A DNA stretch of 64,000 nt. It comes from Ypsolopha sequella (Eukaryota > Arthropoda > Insecta > Lepidoptera > Ypsolophidae). How positions within the stretch are numbered: position 1 is the first letter of the stretch; each line of letters begins with the position of its first letter. Shown here piece after piece: positions 34,355-46,215 of the stretch. The notes below the pieces were generated by a model. That model was not told the DNA's origin, did no database searches, and was given only the letters and a program-made list of their open reading frames with translations. A program made the translations under genes and the position numbers. The stretch is from the NCBI GenBank assembly GCA_934047225.1, contig OW203992.1, positions 18,837,501 to 18,901,500 of the forward strand, read 5' to 3'.

Positions 34355-34632
34355 AAAAAACCGGTCAAGTGCGAGTCGGACTCGCGCACGAAGGGTTCCG
34401 TACCATTATCTATAAAAACAGCAAAAAATAATAAAATATTTATTTTATTCTGTTTTTTAGTATTTGTTGTTATAGCGGCAACAGAAATACATCATCTGTG
34501 ACAATTTCAACTGTCTAACTATCACGGTTCATGAGATACAGCCTGGTGACATACGGACAGACAGACAGACGGACAGCGGAGTCTTAGTAATAGGGTCCCG
34601 TTGGGTACCCTTTGGGTACGGAACCCTAAAAA
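34355..34632 (+). repeat. Full-length Lepidoptera 'ccgg-caagtgcgagtcgg' repeat
   Basis: Starts at an A-run then 'ccggtcaagtgcgagtcgg', includes 'gttatagcggcaacagaaa', 'tcacggttcatgagataca' and a (GACA)n-like 'cagacagacagacgg', and ends 'ggtacggaaccctaaaaa'. It is the most complete of several copies in the window (others at 6727, 16066, 54243 and a remnant at 3918). It is abundant across Lepidoptera; no coding capacity. Confidence 0.85.
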
Positions 34633-36743
34633 TTGTGTTAGGACTTGCACAGATAATTGATAATTGAATGAGATGATAAGTTTTACTAGGCACTTGTAAA
34701 AATCAGGACAGCGGTTACCTAAGACCATGGGCGTATATTATATAGCTTTCACATAGAGGGTTCACTGAGACAATTAAAATAAACTAGTTATTTTGGCAGC
34801 AGAGGGACTTAGAGGGAGCTATTACATACATCCTGTTACAAAATATTTGGGAGCTATATTTTACATTTCTTGATTTTGAGATAAGATAAAAATAAAATAA
34901 GAACTACTACTTTCCACTAAAATCAGACCTAAAGGTTTAGGGTCCAATCGCCCCCTTTATATATGTCCATGCCTAAAACCATTGGGGACGGGGTTAAAAA
35001 ACTATTACACCGTACGTGACAATACGAAGGTGAGCGAGATTGGAAAGGACAAAGGAAGCACACACCGATGAAAATGCAATGGCATCCAAACTATCCACTG
35101 GGAAATCCTTCCTCTAAAATCACCAATCAAGATTTTCCCTTGCTCTGTTTTTTATCCAAACCAAACAAAGCAAGGAACGCGGGAGTTTTGATTAGCGGAT
35201 TAGCCCAAAGGAATTCTCGATGCGCTCGAATACAGCTGTTGTAATCGAACAATGCTATAAGCCAATTTTAGCTCGCCGGGCCACATGATAGCTGAAAATT
35301 CGATAGTGATATTTATATCTTGAGTGAAGGGTATCCAGAGGAACGTCTACGGTAGAACTGCATAAGCCATTCTGAGCCACTCGAATGCAAACAAGAGGCT
35401 GTGGATTTCAAAGCTCTGTCGTAAGCTCGGAGAGATTTTAAAATGCGTTTATACTCGTACTTCGTTTAAATACAATTATTTCGTTTAAACTGAAACTATG
35501 CCATTAAATTCGCATCTATTTCAAGTGAAATCTAATTTTGAAATTGCGAGAATAAAAAATCAACAGAGAAGCAAAAAAATATAGAAGTCACGATTTAAAA
35601 TTAACCAATGTCAGTGAAAGTATCCAATTACTCGAAATGCAGTTTAACGATCAAAACTTATCATTAGAGCAAATACATAATGATGTCATGCAGTGAACAA
35701 ATTATTTGATAAATTGCTAGTTAGTTAATACAAAAGCTACTTCCGAATCTTTTTGTAAACAAGAAATAATACAAAAGTTTACTTTTCCCTTCTTTTGTGT
35801 TAGAATTATATTTTTTTTATTTACCTGCTGCTATGTAGAGGTAAGCAATATGTAAAGTAAAACAAACTAAACATTCCCTTATATTACGTATGGTGACTGA
35901 CGTGAGTGTACATAATATATTATGTGTACTTATATTGTTTATTGTTTACGAGGTAAGCGGCCATAGTAGGAGATTGCTTGTTGTGGGTTTGTGGTGAAAG
36001 GAAGGGGCTCGCTTGTTTTGTTCTCTAACAATGAATCAATTTCTGATCACTGGTTATGATTAGAGATAATGATGCATTTGCGAAGAAACGGAAACATAAA
36101 AATACTTCGGTAAAACTTTCAGATTTATGGTAAAGGTGGTAAATAAATGCTATTCCAAAAGTAATTTCAAAATCCACTACAATGCAATTTAAGTCGTAAC
36201 TAGCTTAAAATGCATCATGGTCTAATTTAAATATCGTCTGAACTCTCGGGAGGATTTCTTCCATAATCTTGTAACGCTGAGCTGGTTTATTGTGTTGAAA
36301 AACATTTTACGGTCTCCGTATGAATAATTTAACGACTGTTGAGTTGGTGACTAACTATTTGTTTCGCTTCTAACAACTATGGCAGGTGTCAGCAGAAGGT
36401 TAAGCAGTGGTCGGTCTCTAATGGATTCATACTTAGCTCCATTATACTAATGGTTTGTCTTTTTGTAGATCAAACTTGCGTATTAGTGTTTATATGCCTT
36501 ACATGCACTAGGCTGCTGACTACCAATAACTTATTATTTATAATTATAATTATATTAATTACTGTCAACAAATATGTTGATTATTATGAAATTTAGGAAA
36601 TGTGTTTATCTAAGTAGAGCACTTTAAATATTTATAGACAAACGATATATTCTTCTATAATAGGAAGGCAATATAAATTAAATTAAGTAAGATATATCGG
36701 TGAAAATTATTATTTTATTGACTATAATTTCCTGTTAATGTGA
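34633..36743. other. Gene-free stretch
   Basis: No exon or element with defensible ends in about 2.1 kb. The 35000-35420 part is less AT-rich but lacks an open frame with splice sites that I can support. Confidence 0.3.
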
Positions 36744-36960
36744 CGTTGCGGAAGCTGGAAACTGGTGATAGTACTCGTCCATACGAACAACTTTTACTAT
36801 GGAGCCAACCCTCAAATCATTAAAAATATCAGCTGTTCCATAGAAAAGTTACATTGCTAGCTGAAAAAAAACTGTTTTTTTTTTCGATTTCTCAATTTTA
36901 TTTTCATGAAATGTAGTTCGTATGGACGAGTACTTTCGCCAGTTTCCGGCTTCCGCAACT
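36744..36960. mobile_element. Miniature element with 44-base inverted arms
   Basis: Arms 36744-36787 and 36917-36960: 'gttgcggaagctggaaactg' with 'actcgtccatacgaac' mirrored by 'gttcgtatggacgagt' with 'cagtttccggcttccgcaac'. Three or four mismatches. No target duplication identified. Confidence 0.8.
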
Positions 36961-37500
36961 TCCGCAATCCTAAGGATTGGTGTATTTTTTTTTGTTTATT
37001 TGGGTTGTCAGTGATTACAGATATTTTACGCAAAATTAAAGAAGAAAACCTCTGTTCAGTTATGTTGTTAGAATTCACAAAATACTCTAAGGCTTATTTA
37101 TTGTATACACAGTTCCCTTTGAGCTAGAGTTTAGCAACCCAAGTATCAAATAGTACGAAATAACTCGGATTATAATAGATCGTGAAACAATACAAGTGTT
37201 ATAATCATCAATGATGATGTTTCACCAAGAGCCGACAACCGCAAGTAATAACTTTACGGCTTATAATATTTCAATTCAAGTTCGAACTTTGGGACCCTGA
37301 ATATCAACCTAATGTTCCTTACTCATTATTTAGACAGCAACATTTCCTAAAGTTAGTTATTATATTTTGCTTTTATAAGCTTTATTTATTCCTTTTGTTT
37401 CTTTATTAGTATTAAAACAATAAAAAAATATATCTAGTAATTGTTTTAATATTCTTATATTAGTAATATACATATTTTTAAGATATGTGGTTAATGGATA
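36961..37500. other. Gene-free stretch
   Basis: AT-rich; nothing recognised. Confidence 0.3.
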
Positions 37501-37934
37501 TTAAGGCGCTACGGAAAAAAAATCGACACTTTAAGAACTTGTATATCTACTTCAGTAAATAATGTATTATTTTGATAAAATAGTATATTATTTTTGGGAT
37601 CTTTTTCTACTTTTCTAGGGATCTGTTAAAACAAAAACGCGATTGGAGAAATTCGGCTCTATAGAAATATTTAATGAAATGAGGTCTTTTTCGACACTAG
37701 TTCTCCTCGTTTGACAATTTAGAATGACATATGGACTGCAATTATATTTTATTAGATGAGTTTAAACGGTATCTAGGACCTGGTTTAACGAAATTTTGAT
37801 AGCGACTTTAGTACATTTTATATTAATAAAAATCCGACTTTTTGCTACATTTCCACGAATCCGTCCCTCTCGCACCGAGGGTTTTTTCGCATATGGAGTA
37901 ACAGGGACACTAAAACTTTTACATATCGCCTTAA
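37501..37934 (+). mobile_element. TTAA-flanked miniature element, copy 2
   Basis: A 426-bp unit (37505-37930) between TTAA copies (37501-37504, 37931-37934). Ends GGCGCTACG and, reversed, GGCGATATG. Highly similar to the copy at 6003, including 'ccacgaatccgtccctctc' and 'gcatatggagtaacaggga'. Confidence 0.88.
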
Positions 37935-38648
37935 CACGTTTGAAAAGTACGGTTTTTGAGCCGAACGGCGTAAACGGTTATTGACCATAAAAATGAAATG
38001 AACGCAATGTACCTGCTTTATATATTACCTGCTTATAATATTACAGGTTTATATTTCGTCGCTATTCTCACCATTTAAAAGCAGCGGGCGTATTTTATCG
38101 TCAATAGTTCAATAGAGGTTCATTCAAAGCCTGTGAGCGGTATTATGGAACCGCGCTTCAACCGCGAGTGCTACGGTTTGCACCTTGCTACCTTCAAGCT
38201 TTGTTGATGGACTAGTTTATCGATCCGTCGGGACTTCGTGTAACAGGTACTAGATCAGTTGCCTGATCAGTTTAGTGCGTCTGTTGTGTCTAGACAGTTT
38301 GCTGGATCCCTGTCGGACGTCGTAAATTATGTGATGGGGGCGGGCGACTGAATCTTTATATACGTTATTCAGCTAAGTTTGATTTCCTGCTTAAATCTAA
38401 TTTATGGCGAATATCATTATCACCAAGTTCACTCGCGGAGAGGGCGAGAGGCGTGCCCCTTCGTTGGCTGTGATAAATCTCTTTTGCGTTTTACTGACCT
38501 ATCACGAGGGTAAGTCTTTCGCAAGTCATTTCGTTATCCGTTCACGCACGAACAACCCATTATTGTTTGTTAGTATCGAGTTACGATCGCGTTAGGTGAT
38601 TATAAACTTGATTTTTATAATTTGATTTCAATCTACATAAGTATTTAT
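37935..38648. other. Gene-free stretch
   Basis: Moderate GC around 38130-38340. A 63-codon frame at 38404-38595 has no recognisable content. Confidence 0.3.
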
Positions 38649-38995
38649 TAGTAGTTTATGCTACTAGGGCGAAATTTTAAACGTAACCGAGTAACTTATT
38701 GCTTATACGCCCGTGTATGATACTACGTTTTTCAATGCATAGTGTGAGGAAATAAAACAAATATAATCTTGTGAACTTTAAATTATGATTGGCTCAAAAG
38801 GACTGTATCCAGAGCCTTTAAACAGTGGAAAAAAAAGTATAACATTTATGGTACACAGGAAAGGCTGCAGGTTAGCCAACCATTGTAAATAAATTAAAAA
38901 AATAATAATAATAAAGCCCTAGGGCAAAATAATCTACTTTCTGTTCGGTTTTGATGCACAAAAAGTGGGCCTTTACGAGCACTAGCATTGAAAAA
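38649..38995. repeat. Dispersed composite inverted-repeat element, copy 2
   Basis: Partner of 7031-7425; shorter in its left fold-back part. Ends 'tagtagtttatgctac' and 'gcattgaaaaa'. Followed at 39000-39180 by another common Lepidoptera repeat edge ending 'gagtccgctagt'. Confidence 0.72.
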
Positions 38996-39407
38996 TATAT
39001 TCTGATCTATCAACGCCCAGACCAAACGGCTGGACCTAGTTAGAAACGTGAAATTTGAACTGTAGGTCCTTGTATGACGTAGACATCCGCTAAGGAGGGA
39101 TTTTAGGAAATTACCACGGAATCGGGAGAAACGGGATGCACGCGAGCAACGTTGCGGGGAGTCCGCTAGTCTTCATATAGAAAAGCGAAATCGCTTCGTT
39201 CACTGTTTCACCGAGACATCTTCGAAACGTGTTCGAAACTGTAGACTGTAGAGCCTACAAACTTAAAATTCGCTTTTTTTTTGGCAGAAACACCTGATAA
39301 GAAAGGATTTTCTGAAATTCAAATTATAAAGGTGTGATACAAGATTCATTGTTACTTTTTCAGCGAGGACGGAGCCGTAGGCGAGTTCTTGACAAAATCC
39401 ATTTGCT

Positions 39408-39701
39408 AACGATCGCTTCTTCTTCTTCTTGTCGTGTGGTTAATAGCCAACCTGGTGTCAAGATTGTTCAGGCCGCCGTACAGGTCTTTGAAATTGCTTA
39501 ACTACCATTATCTTTCGATATCAGCCGGTACCAATAGCTTTACGTGGTTTCCGAGGCATGGAGGGACCCAAATGCAAATGGCCCAAATCACCCAATCGAA
39601 GGACTGACCATGCCAAGCGTTGCTTAACTGCAGATCGTATTAACTGATCATCACACGGCCGCACGCTGCTAAAACGACCCTCAATCCCTCAACGATCGCT
39701 T
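39408..39701 (-). mobile_element. 5S rRNA-derived SINE with 11-bp target duplication
   Basis: Insert 39419-39690 is flanked by AACGATCGCTT (39408-39418 and 39691-39701). On the minus strand it ends in (AAG)n. Near its start it contains 'CAGTTAAGCAACGCT', 'GGTCAGTCCTT' and 'GATTGGGTGA', matching in order the 5S rRNA internal region (GTTAAGCAGCG, GGTTAGTACTTGGATGGGTGA, from memory), which holds the RNA polymerase III promoter. That is the layout of a SINE3-type retroposon. Absent: any protein coding. Confidence 0.82.
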
Positions 39702-40430
39702 AATGTATTGATATGCACGTCCAAATTCGAAATCTCAACTGATTTTAAAGATTCAGACTCAGTAATCCACGTCTGGGGATAGCCAGGAGACTGTTGAGGT
39801 TGGGGAGCTAGCTTAAACTTGGTTATTCCTAGCACGTGCTCACGAGGTAGGATTTAGTATCTGACGACCAACTGGTTTTAAAAACGTTAGACCTTAGTGG
39901 CAAGGAATAGTGGCAGTTATTGAATAAGTCATGGTCTCTGTGTGAAGACATGTTTATATTGTCGATTCTTTCCTTCATACTGAAGGTGATATTTTGGATA
40001 TGAAATGGTTGCAACTGCAAGGTTGTCTGTTACGGATGTTACGATTGTTAGGGTTTTATGAGCAGTACACATGTCACCATCAAATATTTAAAACACATCA
40101 GTTTGTACCTGTATATGATGGAATTCCAAAAATAAGTTACCTGGAACAGAAAAAACATTCATTTAGTTAATAAAAAAATAAAACTTCCGAATCTGTAACG
40201 AAATCTGTGTATAATAGCCAATGCATACAAAATTGTACATAAGTTGCTATGAGAATTTCACAGGTTTATCGCTCTTGGTATTCTGCCAATGCACAGTCTA
40301 TATACAGGCTGCATTCAAATAAATTCAATCAGTTCATGAATGAGAGACACAGTCTGTAAAAGGAAGAACTAACTATAGATTGCTATTAATATTTTAATGT
40401 TTTCTACATTGATTGACCGGGATCACATTC
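39702..40430. other. Gene-free stretch
   Basis: Nothing recognised. Confidence 0.3.
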
Positions 40431-40432
40431 AT

Positions 40433-41400
40433 TATAGTTAGGGAGGCCAGGTAGCTAAATGGCGTAATTCAACGGCGCCGTCGAGACCTATCAAAATCGA
40501 AAGATAAAATAATTTCGAAAAGAAAAGATCGTATGGTAAAAACCATTTTAGCGGTGGGTTTGGCGTGTACGGTTTTTCAAAAATGTAAAAAAAAACAGTT
40601 ACTTGGGCATTCTCGAGCGCGTCAGATATTCATACTACGTATGCCCCAAGTGCCTCTGATAACAACGGTATACTAATCTGCCGGTTTGCGTGGTGGGGGT
40701 AGGCATATAAAGTAGTCAAAAATGCAAAAAAAAAAATTTACTCGAGCGCGTCAGATTTTCGGAAGGGGTGCTAAGTAGGCCCCAAGGAAGCTCCCTTTAA
40801 AAAAACTGACGATTTCGGCGTGACGATAAGTTACGATGAATTTTTGAAAATGCAAAAAAAAAAAGTTTTTTTGAAATACTCGTGCGCGTCAGATTTTCAT
40901 AGGGGAGGTTTATCTCGGTATCCTGAAAGCATATTTTCTTAATCTGACAAAAATGTTGGTGGGTTCTCTTAATCTGACCGAAAAAGGTTTTTTGGTTTCT
41001 TTTTTTTCCTTTTTTTTTCTTTTTTTTCGAAAATTGTCGAGAAGCTTTAGAAAAAAAAAATTTTGAGATATAATAAAAGTCACATAATTTAATCATCGTT
41101 ATTTCATATCAATTTTTTTTAACACCTGTTTTCGAGATATACTCAAAAAACCGGGAGTTTGAGTTTTTATGATGCTGATGCTAAAATCAACCCCCAATAT
41201 CTTAATCTGACGCGCTCGAGTATTTCAGACTATCGATTTTTTTTTACTAATCTGATCGTCTATCCTAGGCGCGCGTCACTACATATAGAGCTAAATACTT
41301 TACAAGGTTGTTCTATTAGGTCTAAGGTATCTCTCATATCTTAAACTGCCACGCTCGAGTATTACCGAAAATTCCCCTATTCGCCTCCCTAACTATTATG
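40433..41400. mobile_element. Inverted-repeat element built of CTCGAGCGCGTCAG motifs
   Basis: Outer ends TAGTTAGGGAGGC (40436-40448) and its complement (41384-41396). Inside, 'ctcgagcgcgtcagattttc'-like motifs occur at about 40613, 40741 and 40880 in forward orientation, and 'aatctgacgcgctcgag' and 'ctgccacgctcgag' at about 41202 and 41345 in reverse. Extra 'cttaatctgac' pieces lie between. Long A/T runs separate the motifs. No transposase frame. Confidence 0.7.
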
Positions 41401-41690
41401 TGTAAATTACTCCTGGTCAATTACGCTGATTCAAAAACCGTGTCAAGCTAAACCAATTTTAAGCCATAATTAGAATATATATATTTTTGACAAAATATTG
41501 TTGATAATGGTTATTTCTTGTTTCTTTAAAAAGTTTCTTTGTCGATAAAATATTTCATAACTAACAACTTTAGGAAGTGTTAAATTGGTCACTAGTAGTA
41601 CCTAGTAAACATTTTTGTTTTTTTTTTGCCCTCACCGATATTGTGAGATCACGTCACTAACTTGTATACAATCGCTTGATTCGCTTCAGG
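41401..41690. other. Gene-free stretch
   Basis: AT-rich; nothing recognised. Confidence 0.3.
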
Positions 41691-41694
41691 TATC

Positions 41695-41770
41695 GAATTG
41701 TTGGTACAGTAGTTAGAGTACCAGGTTTTAATAACCAGGTTTTGGGGTTCCAATCATGTCGGAAGACTTC
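41695..41770 (+). repeat. Possible tRNA-derived SINE head
   Basis: 'ggtacagtagttagagtac' resembles an A box and 'ggggttccaatcatg' resembles a B box about 45 bases later, with an anticodon-arm-like stretch between. The fold is imperfect, so I do not call a tRNA gene. Confidence 0.3.
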
Positions 41771-41936
41771 CTTTTTTCTTTTTTTATTGGAGTTTTACTA
41801 AACAGATGCGACGACAAGCGAAGCGAAGCAGAGCAAGGGGAAGCGTGTTATGTTGCTACGAGTATGTAAACAATCACAAAACAAAAACTTCTAAAGAGTA
41901 TTTAGATGTTAGTAAAACTCGCGTGAGCTGACGTAC

Positions 41937-42205
41937 TAAATTATTATTACATACGGCTTGAACACTCTCGTGTGATTGTTGTTGACTATATGCCAACCGT
42001 ATATGCCAACAATATAGCGCACGAGCAACGTGTGCAGCTCGCTGATCGGCGGTTGCCAGTGCCCGTTTGAAAATGACGGCGAACGCCGCGTCGTCGTCCT
42101 TAGGACGACACTCGCCTTGATAATGCCGAAATTGTATCGGTGAAACGGTTGGCATATAGTCAACAACAATCAGTGTTCAAACGGTATGTTATAATAAATA
42201 ATATA
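41937..42205. repeat. 60-base inverted repeat next to the RTE LINE
   Basis: 'ttgttgttgactatatgcc' with flanking 'cttgaacact' (41950-41995) is mirrored by 'ggcatatagtcaacaacaa' and 'agtgttcaaacgg' (42152-42185). The right arm is followed by a 31-base direct repeat of 'caaacggtatgttataata' (from 42178 and again from 42211). Could be a miniature element or a 5' inversion made during LINE insertion. Confidence 0.65.
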
Positions 42206-44418
42206 GTATTCAAACGGTATGTTATAATAAATAATATATCAACTATTGGCGTTCAAGAAACCTACACGGACATAATTACGAAAATCAGAGAAAGCATCCG
42301 TAGGCTACCTTACAAAAATGAACGAGACAAAACAAGTATAATAAGCGATGATAGTAGAATATTTATCTCCAAAAGAACGCTATTAAAAGAAAAGGAGAAA
42401 AAAACTAAACAAGAAAAGAAAGAACTAAGCTCACTGTATAAGAAAGTAAAAAGAAGCATAAAGAAAGATATAAAAACATATAGATACAAAATAATTGAAG
42501 AAGAAATAGACAAAAGAGGATCAGTCAAGAGAGCCCAAAGGAAACTCGACTCTACCAAGACATGGATCTCATCACTAAAAGGTAATGACCATATGACAAG
42601 CAATAGAAGAGAACTTGTCACTATTGCAACAAATTTTTACAAAGATCTTTATAAATCAAACCAAAACATTACACACCATATTGAGAAAACAGTAGAAAAA
42701 AATACCGAAGATAAAATACCACCTGTACTTGAAAGCGAAGTGCAACATGCCATTCAACATTTGAAAACCATGAAGAGTCCAGGAGAAGATGGCGTCACTA
42801 ATGATGTCCTTAAGAGTCTTTCAAAATCTTTAACTCCCATTCTCGCTCAACTATTTAACGACATTCTATTGCAAAAATCAATACCAAAGGAATGGGAAAC
42901 TGCAGTTATTACACTTCTTTATAAAAAAGGAAACCCTTCAGATATTGGAAATTATAGACCCATAAGCTTATTACAGACTACATATAAGCTTTTTACAGGC
43001 ATTATCCTAAAGAGAATATCTGGCATACTTGAGGACAATCAGCCTGTAGAACAAGCCGGCTTTAGGTCAAATTTCTCTACGATAGACCATATTTTCACAC
43101 TCACACAAATTATAGAGCGGTTCCTAGAACATGGAAAAACTCTCTTTATTGCCTTTGTTGACTATTCAAAAGCATTTGATTCAATCTCACATGAAGTTCT
43201 TTGGGCGGCACTAGAAAAACAAAATGTTCCCCAGCAATACATTTCCATCCTCAAATTAATTTACAAGAAGAGTAAATCTATGGTAAAGTTAGAAAGAAAA
43301 GGAACACCATTCAAAGTAGAACGCGGTGTAAGACAAGGCGATCCTATTTCACCTAATCTTTTTAATGCTCTCCTGGAATATATTTTCAGAGAGTTAAACT
43401 GGGACAAACTTGGCATAAATATTAACGGCGAATATTTAAATCACTTACGTTTTGCGGATGACATAGTAATTTTGAGCGAAAATCACAGAGATTTGGAATA
43501 CATGCTTCAGACACTAAACGAACAAAGCATCAAATGTGGACTCCAAATGAATTCCGATAAAACCTGTGTCATGACTAACGGAGAAAGAAGACCAGTTATT
43601 GTCCAGGATAAATTAATTAACTACGTCGAAGAATATATATATTTAGGACAGAATATAACATTTACTAACTTAACAACTAAAGAAGTCGAGCGTAGGATAA
43701 AGAAAGCGTGGAATAGATTTTGGTCTCTAAAAGACATCTTTAAGTCCAACATTTCAAACAACCTCAAGAAAAAAGCTATGGATACAATAATCCTTCCAAC
43801 TTTGCTGTATGGCTGCCAAACCTGGGCTATTACCAAAGATATAATTCATAAGCTTCAAGTATTCCAAAGAGCGGCTGAGAGAAGCATGTTAGGATTGAGA
43901 ATATCAGATAGAGTAAGGAATACTGATATACGAGACCGAACAAAAGTGATCGACGCAGCGAAATTGGCATGCAGACTGAAATGGAGATGGGCTGGCCATA
44001 TAGCTAGAACAGTAGATGGCCGCTGGAGTGAGAAAGTCCTCCACTGGTACCCTCACGACACCATCAGACCACGCGGCAGGCCCAGACGTCGATGGCGGGA
44101 CGACATCACTTCCTTTGTTGGTGTCACTTGGACAAGACTAGCCAAAGAAAGAAAAATTTGGCATCGAATGGAGGAGGCCTTTGCCCTAAAATGGGTATCC
44201 CACCAATCGGGAGTGGCACTATAATTCATAATTTAAAGAAATTTTATTTATTATTATTATCACAATTTTTATATGAGTCTAATCATTAATCATTAATTTA
44301 TAATTTAATTTTAATCTGTTTTGTCACTTGTTTCCGAATTTTGTGCATTATATTTATATAATGTAATGTAAATTTTGAAATTGCATGGGAAATTAATAAA
44401 GGCTATTATTATTATTAT
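42206..44418 (+). mobile_element. RTE LINE copy, 5'-truncated
   Basis: Contains the reverse transcriptase above, a ~195-bp AT-rich 3' UTR with AATAAA (44394-44399) and a short (ATT)n tail ending about 44418. The left boundary is approximate. Confidence 0.82.
42240..44224 (+). CDS. RTE-clade LINE reverse transcriptase, 5'-truncated
   Basis: About 660 codons of uninterrupted reverse-transcriptase polyprotein; the open frame extends left to 42140 but that part is flanking inverted repeat, and no real start codon is identified. In order: a Lys/Glu-rich linker, 'MKSPGEDGVTNDVLKSL', 'NYRPISLLQTTYKLF', 'FVDYSKAFDS' (catalytic Asp), 'VRQGDPISPNLFN', 'RFADDIVIL' (the catalytic DD), then a thumb with 'LPTLLYGCQTW' and the C-terminal 'RWAGHIARTVDGRWSEKV' and 'RGRPRRRWRDDI' typical of RTE elements. 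The apurinic endonuclease domain expected upstream is absent, so the copy was truncated at insertion and cannot prime on its own. The open frame implies a young insertion or a young lineage. Confidence 0.9.
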
Positions 44419-44424
44419 GTAGGT

Positions 44425-45193
44425 ACACTTTTCAGTCACGGGCCCATAGGGACCCGGTCATTTGAAAGGCATTCATGGGGCCGAAGCCAACATTGAAGAG
44501 GCCTTTGGTACCATTTAATCTAGATGTGAGATGGCTGCATCCATGGAGGCCTCTCCCTCAATGTATCATTGTGATACACTGACGGACAGTCCCCCACAGT
44601 TGCCAAACTATTGCCAGGAAGGAAGCGACTTGGAGTGGGCTATGAGGATGGGATGCTAAATGGGCCGGATAACAGGGCTATGGAGTGAGATAACGGACAT
44701 CTGCCTCGAAAATCTCTCACAAATTTAAATATGGCAGATGGTGACTTGCTGCTTAATAACTATCCACCAGGATAGCCGTTGTGGGCCCCCTATCAAGCCA
44801 CCACGGGGCGGCCAGGGGGCAACACTATGTAAGCAGCTAAGGTTGTCGAGAGGTGAGTCTGCGGGGCGCAAGATCCTTCTAACAGTCAAGTGCCCCCGGC
44901 GTTATGACATTTTACACTTCCAACCTGGAGCATAGGTTCAGCTCTTGCATCTCCACTCTGGCCGGCTGGTTAAGGCAAGCGCAGAGGTAGGGGGTGTGTT
45001 TCTGTGTGTATGTGTGTGTGTAAACGCATGTGTGATAGTGTCCCCTGGAGGTAGGGTCCGTGGTGTCGCCACTCACCATCGGCTCGCCACAAGCCGCCCT
45101 GCGGTGACTGATTGCACTGGACGTACAGGACATACCAGAGGGCGATGGGGTCGTCACATCCCTACGCCTTTATTATTATTATTATTATTATAG
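44425..45193 (+). repeat. Second LINE-like 3' region with (TTA)n tail
   Basis: A GC-rich block, including 'caccacggggcggccaggg' and 'ggcgatggggtcgtcacatc', ending in nine or so TTA units (45169-45193). This is the shape of a non-LTR retrotransposon UTR plus tail inserted right beside the RTE copy. It includes a (GT)n stretch near 45003-45022. No reverse-transcriptase motif is present. Confidence 0.6.
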
Positions 45194-45929
45194 TATTTAG
45201 ATGCATTTAAAACGTCTATTTGAAACTGTTATATTAAGGCGATTACCATCGCCAAATTAGCAGGTCGATATTTTTCGGAACGAATATCAACGGAAGCGAC
45301 ATTGAAATAACGTTCATATCAGCGCGCAATGCATAGTGGCTGTTACGACGCTCGCTGCGTCCTTGAAAGGGCAAAATAGGAGAAAATAATTATTTTCACA
45401 TGGGCGTCATTGTTCGATTGAATAATTCTATGTTATATTTATAGCTATCAAATGTATCTATTTATCAAAGCATAAATGAATTAAATCACCTAAGCCGCTT
45501 AGGAGCAGTAGGAAATTCAAGCCAAAAATCACCATTCAGTTGAAACAATTTTTCATATAGAAGTTTTGGTGGTGCGAAAAAGAAAAATGTTGCATATGTT
45601 GTCCTAGAGTTGATAATCCATAATACATTTTTTCAATATTTTTGGTTTGGCCATAAAAGAGGAGTAGGCTTTAGAAAGTACCCATTTGGCGGTATTAAGG
45701 GCCTTAATTTGTAGATCTCGTGCAGTAGAGACCACAATAGCTCAAAGTTTTCAACAATAACACAGCTACAGTGTTGCTTCACAAAACATTTCTAGTGAGA
45801 AGTTTTAAATACTGTGAATTACTGTTGCGGTTACTAATTTTAAACCTGATGCAATAATGGTATTGTAGATATTTATTTTTGTGCAACATTTCTGCATTTC
45901 TTATAGGAATGAAAAATCTAAATATTATG
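45194..45929. other. Gene-free stretch
   Basis: Nothing recognised. Confidence 0.3.
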
Positions 45930-46215
45930 TTTTTTTTTTGTGTATAAACGAGACAACAACATTAATTAAATTTTTGAAAAGTGTCAGCTGTCAGAAAATA
46001 TTACGGATCTTATCATGGAAATGGATGACATGTAGGACGAACTGTTTTTGAAGATTAAATTTTAGTCATTAAACTGACAATAAAAACAAAATTTAATACA
46101 TATCTATGCAAAACCTTGAAACCAATTTTCAAACAGAAATCAAATAATGGAAATAGTTATTAAAATACAGAAATTATGAACTCATCAATCTGTAAGACAA
46201 TTTCGGCAGATTCAT
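45930..46215 (+). repeat. Dispersed repeat, copy 2 (partner 32290-32575)
   Basis: Same order of shared blocks as copy 1, same strand, about 13.6 kb away. Confidence 0.75.

Noticed and set aside
40797..41096. 99-codon minus-strand Lys/Phe-rich frame
   Set aside because: Generated by A/T runs inside the CTCGAGCGCGTCAG element.
41695..41770. A tRNA gene
   Set aside because: A-box and B-box-like words exist but the acceptor stem does not pair; listed only as a possible SINE head.
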